Source: Nitrincola iocasae
GTDB lineage: Bacteria; Pseudomonadota; Gammaproteobacteria; Pseudomonadales; Balneatricaceae
Assembly: GCF_008727795.1 (NCBI RefSeq)
Contig: NZ_CP044222.1
Location: 4,065,233-4,129,232, forward strand
DNA length: 64,000 nt
Direction of reading: 5' to 3'
The notes under the pieces were generated by a model. It was not told the DNA's origin, did not search any database, and saw nothing but the letters and a program-made list of their open reading frames with translations. Shown here piece after piece: positions 33,123 through 40,613 of this stretch (position 1 is the stretch's first letter; each line of letters opens with the position of its first letter). The position numbers and the translations under genes were made by a program.

Positions 33123-34036
33123 GTTTTGTCGCATTTTGGTTGGCCAGTATTCCCGTCTCTGCCTTACCGCTGTTGCTCGCTTGCCTGGGGCTGATTTTGT
33201 CTGAACGGACTGGCGTGGTGAACCTGGGAGCTGAAGGTTATATGGCCGTCGGGGCCATGACCGGTGCGGTGGTGACCCTGCTATCCGGATCGCCCTGGTT
33301 GGGCGCAGGTGCAGGGTTGCTGGCCGGTGGCGGTCTTGGATTGCTGTTCGCGCTTTCAGTGGCGGTGCTTAAAGCCGATCAGATACTCAGTGGCTTGGCG
33401 GTGATGGCCATCGGGCTGGGCCTCTCGGGTTTTATCGGGCGTCATTGGGTGCATCAGCCTTTTGAGGGCATGAATGCGCCCGATCTGCCTGGACTACAGC
33501 AGCTTCCTCTGTTGGGTGGATTACTGTTTAAGCAGCCGTTGCTGGCCTGGGTGTCTATTTTGCTGGTGATACTGATTGCCTGGGTGCTGCATAAAACACG
33601 CTTTGGCCTGCGCTTCACCGCTGTTGGCGAAGACCCTGCCGCGGCAGATAATGCCGGTGTCTCTGTTCCCGGCATGCAGGTGTTGGCAGGCATCCTGTGT
33701 GGTGCTTTGTGTGGACTGGGTGGTGCCTATCTCTCGGTAGCCAGTGCCCATGTCTGGGTTGACAATATGGTTGCCGGACGAGGCTGGATAGCCCTGGCGC
33801 TGGTGGTATTTGCCCGTTGGCGGCCTGGTCGAGCATTGATAGGTGCGTTGCTGTTTGGCGCTGTCGACATGTTATTGCCGAGGTTGCAGGCGCAAGGGTT
33901 ACCGGTGCCGGTGTATTTGATGGGCATGCTCCCTTATCTGCTGACCATACTGGTGTTGGTGCTGGCGGCACGTTCACGTTATCGCGATGAACCGGCGGCA
34001 CTGGGCGTAACCTATTTACGCCAGGACCGTCATTAG
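33119..34036 (+). CDS. ABC importer permease 2 (nucleoside type)
   Basis: About 305 residues from ATG 33119 (GAGGTG upstream). It is hydrophobic throughout, with the motif ERTGVVNLGAEGYMAVGAM and later FGLRFTAVGEDPAAADNAGVSV. It pairs with permease 1 in NupPQ-type importers. Confidence 0.9.
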   Translation: MSFVAFWLASIPVSALPLLLACLGLILSERTGVVNLGAEGYMAVGAMTGAVVTLLSGSPWLGAGAGLLAGGGLGLLFALSVAVLKADQILSGLAVMAIGLGLSGFIGRHWVHQPFEGMNAPDLPGLQQLPLLGGLLFKQPLLAWVSILLVILIAWVLHKTRFGLRFTAVGEDPAAADNAGVSVPGMQVLAGILCGALCGLGGAYLSVASAHVWVDNMVAGRGWIALALVVFARWRPGRALIGALLFGAVDMLLPRLQAQGLPVPVYLMGMLPYLLTILVLVLAARSRYRDEPAALGVTYLRQDRH

Positions 34037-34047
34037 GGGTTGCCGTT

Positions 34048-35286
34048 ATGGCTTTGACCATTGCCGATGTATTTGATTTACCCGGGCTGGATTCCATGGT
34101 ACTGCGCGCAGGCGTTGCCGGGGTTCACTCTCAGGTGCGCTGGCCCTATGTGGCCGAGAATGAGTCTATCGCTGAATGGGTGATGGGCGGTGAGCTAGTC
34201 TTTGTCACCGGGATCAATCATGTGCGTGATGAAGCCAATTTACTGCAACTGGTGGAGCAAGGTCATCAGCGTCATATCGCTGGCTTAGTGATTCTGACCG
34301 GACAGGAATACATTCGCGCTATTCCAGACAGGGTGATTCGCCGTGCCGACCAATTAGGCTTACCTCTGATTGAACAACCCTATCAGTTAAAAATGGTGGT
34401 GGTGACCCAGGCTGTCGGGGTTGCGCTGGTGGAAGCACAGATGCGTGGGCGCTCACGCTTGCAGGTGCTGGAACAGTTGCTAGAAGGTGATCCAGTAGCC
34501 ATGGATACTCTGTGCCTGAGAGCGCAGCGCCTGGGCATACCAATAGACTCTCCACGCCAAGTGTTGGTCGCTCGTCTGGATGGCAGCGATGCTCTGATCG
34601 AGCGTTATGGCAGTGCCGCCGCTGAGCGACAGTTGCAGTCCAGTCAGGCACAAGTGACCCGGGCACTGGCCGCCTGGCAAGCCAGTCTTGACCCAGTGCT
34701 GCCGGTGCTACAGCAAGGTGATCAGTGGATCCTGTTACTGCCAGAGGCGAAGGAAAACCCAGAATTACGCCGCGAGCACTTGGCGCAGTGGTTGGCGGAA
34801 CATAATCAGACCTTGGCCCCGCTACGTTTATGCCTGGGATTGGGGAGTCCGGGCAAAGATGTATCCGAATGGGCGCTCGGGCTTTACCAGGCCCGTCAGG
34901 CATTGGTTGCCGCACAGGCCTTTCCTGATCGTCTGGGGTTGTGTAGCTTTGACGAGATGGGCACGCTGGCGCTACTGGCGGGTATTCGTGATCGCAGCAT
35001 TCTGGATCGCTTTGTCAGCGAAAACCTGGGCGCCGTATTGAATGCTGATAAAGGCCCTGAACCGGTATTGATTCCCACCCTTGAAGCCTGGTTTCAGGTT
35101 AACGGCAACCTGGTATTGGCTGCTGCCCGGTTAGGGGTGCATCGCAATACCATGACTGCTCGGCTGCAGCGTATAGAGTCTATGCTGGGTGGCAGTCTTG
35201 AGGATCCCAATCACCGCTTGAGCCTGGCAATGGCACTGCAAATCTGGCGGCTGTCTCCCACCCGAAGGATACGCTCAACACGATGA
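34048..35286 (+). CDS. PucR-family transcriptional regulator
   Basis: 412 residues. N-terminal PucR ligand domain (TIADVFDLPGLDSMVLRAGVAG and VFVTGINHVRDEANLLQLVEQ), a middle region similar to GGDEF-like control domains, and a C-terminal HTH_30 domain (NLVLAAARLGVHRNTMTARLQRIESML). PucR proteins activate purine and amine catabolism. Last gene of the transporter operon. AGGGG precedes the start. It probably responds to the transported substrate and may bind the TGTGC-N4-TGCACA sites (inference). Confidence 0.88.
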   Translation: MALTIADVFDLPGLDSMVLRAGVAGVHSQVRWPYVAENESIAEWVMGGELVFVTGINHVRDEANLLQLVEQGHQRHIAGLVILTGQEYIRAIPDRVIRRADQLGLPLIEQPYQLKMVVVTQAVGVALVEAQMRGRSRLQVLEQLLEGDPVAMDTLCLRAQRLGIPIDSPRQVLVARLDGSDALIERYGSAAAERQLQSSQAQVTRALAAWQASLDPVLPVLQQGDQWILLLPEAKENPELRREHLAQWLAEHNQTLAPLRLCLGLGSPGKDVSEWALGLYQARQALVAAQAFPDRLGLCSFDEMGTLALLAGIRDRSILDRFVSENLGAVLNADKGPEPVLIPTLEAWFQVNGNLVLAAARLGVHRNTMTARLQRIESMLGGSLEDPNHRLSLAMALQIWRLSPTRRIRSTR

Positions 35287-35302
35287 ATGCTGTGGTGGCA
35301 TA

Positions 35303-35932
35303 CTACGCCAGGCCGTTGGTTATAGCGTAACGAATCAGTTCGGCGGTGTTAGTAAAGCCCATCTTATCCATCATCCGTGCTTTGTGAGTACTTACTGTTT
35401 TGTTGCTGATATGGAGTTCATCAGCGATAGTATTGATACTTTTTCCTTTTGCTAACAGGTGTAACACTTGGAATTCCCTATCTGATAGGACTCCATGATC
35501 AGCAGGTACATCAATGCCCACGGTTTCAAATGCTATTTTTTCGGCGAGTAATGGCTCAAGGTAGCGTCCGCCTGCTGCTACCTTGTGGATTGCTTCCAAC
35601 AGGGCGTCGGATGAACTGTCTTTGCATGCAAAGCCGTTCGCCCCCGCTTTAATCGCACGTTTAGCCACTTGAGGTTCATTGTGCATGCTAAGGACGAGAA
35701 TACGCAACTCCGGGTAATAGATTCGTATGCGTTTGATCAGCGATTCACCACTTATGCCGGGCATACTCAGATCGAGCAGGACCAGGTCTATGCCGCCTTT
35801 ACGAAGGTGTTCCAGAGCCTGTGCGCCGTTTGTAACGTCAGCGACCACGTCGATTCCCTCGACCAGTGAAAATAACTGCTTGAGGCCCTCGCGCATAAGT
35901 GTGTGGTCATCGATGATTAGTAAGCGGGTCAT
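35303..35932 (-). CDS. NarL/UvrY-type response regulator
   Basis: 209 residues: receiver with LLIIDDHTLMREGL, phospho-acceptor in IDLVLLDLSMPGISG and Lys in ACKDSSSDALL; LuxR-type HTH (VLSDREFQVLHLLAKGKSINTIADELHISNKTVSTHKARMMDKM, part). It overlaps the upstream kinase gene by 4 bases, so the two form a pair. It faces the end of the PucR gene. Targets are unknown. Confidence 0.88.
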   Translation of the reverse strand: MTRLLIIDDHTLMREGLKQLFSLVEGIDVVADVTNGAQALEHLRKGGIDLVLLDLSMPGISGESLIKRIRIYYPELRILVLSMHNEPQVAKRAIKAGANGFACKDSSSDALLEAIHKVAAGGRYLEPLLAEKIAFETVGIDVPADHGVLSDREFQVLHLLAKGKSINTIADELHISNKTVSTHKARMMDKMGFTNTAELIRYAITNGLA

Positions 35933-38379
35933 AGCTCACACACCTCTGAGCCTCCCTGATCAGGGAGATAGATGTGGATGCAAGTACCAGTACCGAGATC
36001 GCTATCTATCTCTAGTGTGCCGCCAAGGCTATTGATGCGCTCACGCATACCAATTAGGCCGAAATGTCCGGGGGGAATGTTGGTAGGGTCGAACCCTATA
36101 CCATCATCACATATCTTCAGGAAATAAGTACCATCAGATTGCCTATTAAGATTTATCTGGACATGGCTGGCATCAGCATGACGGGCAGCGTTCGTTAGAG
36201 CTTCTTGAACACTGCGAAATAGCGTCATGGCACATAATTCATTAATATTATATAAAAAATATGGCAGTCTGAGCTGGCAAGTTACACCACTCAGTTGCTG
36301 AAATTCATCGGCTAGCCATTGCAGGGCTGGGATGATCCCCATGTCGAGCGCCGGTGGGCGAAGCTGGGTGGATACTGTGCGCACCGAACGGATAGCTTGA
36401 TCAGCGAGTGTGAGCAAGTCATTCACTTTCGTCTCAAGTGCCGGAAATTCTTGTCCAAACTGCATCTTGAGTGTTGATATTCCGAGTTTGAGTGCATTCA
36501 GCAATTGGCCCAGCTCGTCGTGCATTTCGCGGGCTATGCGGCGGCGTTCTTCATCCAGGTCAGCTTCGCGTCGAGCCAGCAATGAGCGCAATTTGGCGTG
36601 AGATTCCGCCAACTGACACTCTGTTATAACCTGTTCAGTAATGTCATGACCAATAGATAACGCCCCAGTAATCGTGCCATTAACATCCCGTTCGGCAACA
36701 AATCTGACTTGGTAAGTTCTTCTTTTGCCGTTGTAGCCGGGTACTTCAGATTCGATTTGCTCGGATTGGCCGCTTGTGATCACCCGTAGCATTGCTGCCT
36801 GGTAAATTTTAATACTGACAAGATCAGGAAATATTTCACAAGGGGTTTTTCCTAATACATCCTCAATAGTTAGGGAAAATAAGCGCAAAAAATTAAGATT
36901 GCAGTACATGATCTGACCAAAACTGTTATAACGGATAACATTGTCGGGCAGATTTTCGACAAGCGAGCGGTATTGGATCTCACTGGTGCGCAGCTCATTG
37001 TTCAATACTTCTAACTGTGCGGTACGTACACGCACACGCTGTCCCAGTTCGCTATTCATTCGACAAATTTCTTCCTCCGCCCGGATACGCTCACTAATAT
37101 CACGCGATAACACCAAAAAATGGGGCTCACCATTTGTGCTGCCTGGGCATTGGGATACGGATAGTTCGAACCAACTTGGTCCTGTAGGTAGATCAATCAA
37201 GATTCGCTTACCAAAAGATGTTGAAACTGTACTTGCTTCGGCTAGTGCACTCATTACAGTAGTTGCAGCTTCAGGTGATAGCACTTCACCAACAGTTTTT
37301 CCTAATAGACCTTCTCTTTGAGCAGCTAGGTCCTCCTGAAAACAGGTCCAGATATTCAGGTACCGGCCATACTGATCTAGTTCAACTAACAGGTCAGGAA
37401 TAGCGTTGATAACCCCTTCTGTAAATTTCAACGCCCGGTTAAGAGATTCTGTGCGCTCGGTGACCAGTTCTTCCAGATGTTCCCGGTACTGGTGTAGTTC
37501 AGCCTGAGTCTGCTTTCGTTTGCTGATATCACGCACTAAACCCAGAATGTTATTACTACTGTTGTTCTCAAAATAGTAGGCAGTGACTTCTACCGGAAAT
37601 ATTTCACCTGAGCGAGTAATGTGCTGAGTCTCAAAAGTCACCTCCCCCTCTTCTCGTATCTTATCCCAGTATGTAATCCACTCCTTCCCTTGAAGACCTA
37701 CTGGCCAATTCAGGTCGATATCTTTCAGATTCATCTTAAGTAACTCCTCTTGCGTATAGCCGAGGCGGTTACAGACTGCTTGATTGATGTAGTGAATCTG
37801 ACCTGCTTCATCAACCAAAAAAGTGGCTTCATGGATTCGTTCTAGTACGAATCTTTTTAATGCAAGCTGTGCCGCTGCGTGGCTGGGAAGTCTGGCCTCA
37901 GCATGTAACTGCTGTTTGCTGTTGCTGAGCTCTGGCCTGCAGGCTTTCAGTTGGGCATTGCGATTATTCAATTCACGCCGAGCAGCGGTAAGTTCTATGT
38001 GTGTGGTTAGGCGCAAGGTGATTTCATCGAGACATATGGGTGTAGTGATGTAGTCAATGCAACCTGCGGTAAAACACTTTGTTTTGTATTCGTTGATGGT
38101 TGCTTCAGGGATCATGAATATGATCGGGATATCACGGGTTTGTGTGTCAGACTTGAAATATCGACAAACCTCGATGCTGTCTTCACCGGGGATGATCAGG
38201 TTGACCAGGATCAGGTCTGGGCATATCTGGTGAGCAAGATACAAGGCTTTTTTCCCATTTGCTGTTGTCACTACTCGATAGCCATGGGATTCGAGGGCAT
38301 TAATAACCTCTGTAATTTTGGTAGGCGTATCGTCGACGACCAAAATTATTGGGCGATAAAGTTCTGAATTCATTTGCAT
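35929..38379 (-). CDS. Large hybrid-like histidine kinase: pseudo-receiver, three PAS domains, NarX-type kinase
   Basis: About 816 residues from 38379 (GGAA at 6 bases; the longer start at 38439 has no ribosome site). Order: receiver-like domain (about residues 10-130), a coiled region, PAS1 (FVLERIHEATFLVDEAGQI), PAS2 (FTEGVINAIPDLLVELDQYG), PAS3 (YRSLVENLPDNVIRYNSFGQ), HisKA_3 (RRRIAREMHDELGQLLNAL) and ATPase. The receiver has DD in VVDDTPT but Asn in place of the phospho-acceptor (DLILVNLIIPG) and Thr for the conserved Lys (DYITTP). It is therefore a pseudo-receiver. It likely phosphorylates the overlapping regulator. Confidence 0.85.
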   Translation of the reverse strand: MQMNSELYRPIILVVDDTPTKITEVINALESHGYRVVTTANGKKALYLAHQICPDLILVNLIIPGEDSIEVCRYFKSDTQTRDIPIIFMIPEATINEYKTKCFTAGCIDYITTPICLDEITLRLTTHIELTAARRELNNRNAQLKACRPELSNSKQQLHAEARLPSHAAAQLALKRFVLERIHEATFLVDEAGQIHYINQAVCNRLGYTQEELLKMNLKDIDLNWPVGLQGKEWITYWDKIREEGEVTFETQHITRSGEIFPVEVTAYYFENNSSNNILGLVRDISKRKQTQAELHQYREHLEELVTERTESLNRALKFTEGVINAIPDLLVELDQYGRYLNIWTCFQEDLAAQREGLLGKTVGEVLSPEAATTVMSALAEASTVSTSFGKRILIDLPTGPSWFELSVSQCPGSTNGEPHFLVLSRDISERIRAEEEICRMNSELGQRVRVRTAQLEVLNNELRTSEIQYRSLVENLPDNVIRYNSFGQIMYCNLNFLRLFSLTIEDVLGKTPCEIFPDLVSIKIYQAAMLRVITSGQSEQIESEVPGYNGKRRTYQVRFVAERDVNGTITGALSIGHDITEQVITECQLAESHAKLRSLLARREADLDEERRRIAREMHDELGQLLNALKLGISTLKMQFGQEFPALETKVNDLLTLADQAIRSVRTVSTQLRPPALDMGIIPALQWLADEFQQLSGVTCQLRLPYFLYNINELCAMTLFRSVQEALTNAARHADASHVQINLNRQSDGTYFLKICDDGIGFDPTNIPPGHFGLIGMRERINSLGGTLEIDSDLGTGTCIHIYLPDQGGSEVCEL

Positions 38380-38636
38380 ATCATTCCACAAGGGGGACCT
38401 TCGCTTGGAACTTTTACTATCGAATAGTATTAGATGCAAACGCTTTGGACAGGTAGCGTGGTGTTTACACTATTCCTTAATACTTATGTAAGCATAAAAC
38501 TATATGTACATCATATTTCCTTATATCTGAATCAGGTTTTTCTGATTCACGGCATCTATCCTGATCGTTGATCATAGTTAAATGAAATGAGCAGTGTCCC
38601 CTGATGGCTACCTCATATGACTGATGCAGTGGAAGT
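38380..38636. promoter_or_regulatory. Divergent intergenic region, sensor kinase and chemotaxis operon
   Basis: No gene. AT-rich. One clear stem, GAATCAG-GTTTTT-CTGATTC, lies at about 38529-38548. It may belong to either promoter leader. Confidence 0.4.
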
Positions 38637-39878
38637 GTGAAGGAACATGTGGCTGAGATGATTGATGAGCAGGCTTTGAAAATAACGGGTGGTACAAAGG
38701 CCCAAGCGCGGATCATCCGGTGTGTAGTCGTTGCAACCCTGACGGTAGCAGCAATGGGTGCTGTAGCTGTGTTGATGGCCGGTGGCTTAGGTCTGTTGCA
38801 ACTAGTATATGCTGCATTTTTACTGGGGATTGGTGGGGTGATGACAGCTTGGTCTATTCATCAGTGCACCCGGACCTTCGACAATTATCGGCGCGAAATT
38901 CATCATATGCTTGATCGGGAGTGTGAGCAGACCCAATTAAATTGTGAGAACGGCCTAAGCCAGCTGTGCATTGGTGTACTACCCGTCTGGTCGGGGCAGG
39001 TCGAAATTGCGCGCGTCCATACCGAAGAATCTGTTACAGATCTTGCCAATCGTTTCGTCGGACTTTCGCAACGGATCGAAGAAACTACAGCGGCATCCCA
39101 GGCTTCCGATAGGACTGGTCTGGTTGCGCTACTCAATGAGAGCCAGGTTGAACTTAATTCAATAATCCGCTCACTGCGTGCGACACTGGATGAAAAAGAA
39201 AAGCTCCTGACAGAGATAGCTGAGCTAGCCAGCAAAACGGATGAACTGAAAAAAATGGCTGACAGTGTTGCTGTTATTGCGGGACAAACCAATCTGCTCG
39301 CACTTAACGCCGCTATTGAGGCCGCTCGCGCGGGTGAAGCCGGGCGAGGTTTTGCTGTGGTTGCGGACGAAGTGCGTTCCCTATCAGTCTTATCGGGAAA
39401 TACCGGTAAGAGCATTGGTAACACGGTAGCGGCTGTCAATAATGCCATTGCCAACACGCTGAAAATATCCAAGCTTTCAACTGAACGTGATAGTGCAATG
39501 TTAGCTGAATCCGAAGACCTGATTGGCTCCATCCTTGAACGTTTCCATCGGGTTACAGATGAATTGGCTAGTTCGACTGATGCGCTTTACTCTGAGAGTA
39601 AAGCGGTCGGTTCGCAGATAGGCCATGTGCTTGTCTCCCTGCAATTCCAGGACCGTGTCAGTCAGATCATGAACCATGTCAGTCAGGATATGGGCAAGCT
39701 TCAGCTTGAACTCAGTGCACGTAGAGAAAAAATGAACGCTGGTGAGCGTCCCGAGCCCATGAATGTTGATAACTGGTTGATCGAGCTCGGCCGCACCTAT
39801 ACCACCCCGGAGCAACATGCACTGCATGATGACACGCAACAGAGTTGCTCCGACGACGCTGAAATTACCTTTTTTTGA
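38637..39878 (+). CDS. Methyl-accepting chemotaxis-type protein without periplasmic sensor
   Basis: 413 residues. Start uncertain: GTG at 38637 or ATG at 38658. Two adjacent membrane segments (residues about 27-75) form a hairpin with almost no periplasmic loop, followed by a cytoplasmic coiled coil and the MCP signalling tip (GQTNLLALNAAIEAARAGEAGRGFAVVADEVRSL, part). No HAMP domain is evident. It leads the chemotaxis operon. The signal must come from the membrane or cytoplasm. The C-terminus is not a typical CheR-tethering pentapeptide. Confidence 0.8.
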   Translation: MKEHVAEMIDEQALKITGGTKAQARIIRCVVVATLTVAAMGAVAVLMAGGLGLLQLVYAAFLLGIGGVMTAWSIHQCTRTFDNYRREIHHMLDRECEQTQLNCENGLSQLCIGVLPVWSGQVEIARVHTEESVTDLANRFVGLSQRIEETTAASQASDRTGLVALLNESQVELNSIIRSLRATLDEKEKLLTEIAELASKTDELKKMADSVAVIAGQTNLLALNAAIEAARAGEAGRGFAVVADEVRSLSVLSGNTGKSIGNTVAAVNNAIANTLKISKLSTERDSAMLAESEDLIGSILERFHRVTDELASSTDALYSESKAVGSQIGHVLVSLQFQDRVSQIMNHVSQDMGKLQLELSARREKMNAGERPEPMNVDNWLIELGRTYTTPEQHALHDDTQQSCSDDAEITFF

Positions 39879-39893
39879 ATACAGGAATGTCTC

Positions 39894-40262
39894 ATGGCAA
39901 AAACCATATTAATCGTTGATGACTCCGCCTCTATCCGACAGGTCGTTGCCATTACCCTTAAAGGCGCAGGCTATGATGTGGTTGAGGCTTGCGATGGTAA
40001 AGATGCACTGAGCAAATTGGATGGCCGCAAAATCCATCTGATTATCAGCGATGTGAACATGCCGAATATGGATGGCATCACTTTCGTGAAACAGATGAAA
40101 ATCCTACCCGCTTATAAGTTCACGCCGGTGATTATGCTTACCACAGAAGCTGGCGCTGACAAGAAGGCTGAAGGCCAATCCGCTGGTGCTAAGGCCTGGG
40201 TGGTCAAGCCTTTCCAGCCGACGCAGATGCTGACAGCGGTTTCCAAGCTGATAATGCCCTGA
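39894..40262 (+). CDS. cheY: CheY response regulator
   Basis: 122 residues, a single receiver: IVDDSASIRQ acidic pair, phospho-acceptor LIISDVNMPNMDG, Thr in MLTTEA, Lys in WVVKPFQPTQ. It has no output domain and carries the CheA signal to the motor or another target. It stands before the STAS gene and cheA. AGGAATG precedes the start. Confidence 0.9.
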   Translation: MAKTILIVDDSASIRQVVAITLKGAGYDVVEACDGKDALSKLDGRKIHLIISDVNMPNMDGITFVKQMKILPAYKFTPVIMLTTEAGADKKAEGQSAGAKAWVVKPFQPTQMLTAVSKLIMP

Positions 40263-40271
40263 GGGAATAAT

Positions 40272-40598
40272 ATGGATATTCAGATTCAACTAGATGAACA
40301 GGGCCGCTGTCTCGCATTTTTGAGTGGTGAATTCAGCATTTACCATGCCGCTGATATGAAAGCAAAACTACTCGAGGCGCTCAATCTCTGCACCGAAATG
40401 GAGCTGAATCTTGCTGATGTGAGCGAGATCGATACGGCTGGGCTGCAACTTCTGGTGATGGTCGAACAGGAGGCGCTGCGTACTGACAAGCGCTTGCACC
40501 TAACTGAACATAGTGCGGCGGTGGTAGATATCATGCAGCTATATGATCTTACTGGCTATTTTGGTGATCCGGTGCTGATCAAATCCAAGACATCCTGA
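40272..40598 (+). CDS. STAS-domain (anti-anti-sigma type) protein
   Basis: 108 residues of the STAS fold. The phosphorylatable-Ser region is IDTAGLQLLVMVEQEAL, where Thr replaces the usual first Ser (D-[ST]-x-G). Such proteins often stand beside cheY and cheA in marine chemosensory clusters. Its partner is unknown. Confidence 0.8.
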   Translation: MDIQIQLDEQGRCLAFLSGEFSIYHAADMKAKLLEALNLCTEMELNLADVSEIDTAGLQLLVMVEQEALRTDKRLHLTEHSAAVVDIMQLYDLTGYFGDPVLIKSKTS

Positions 40599-40613
40599 CC
40601 CAAGGAAACCGCC

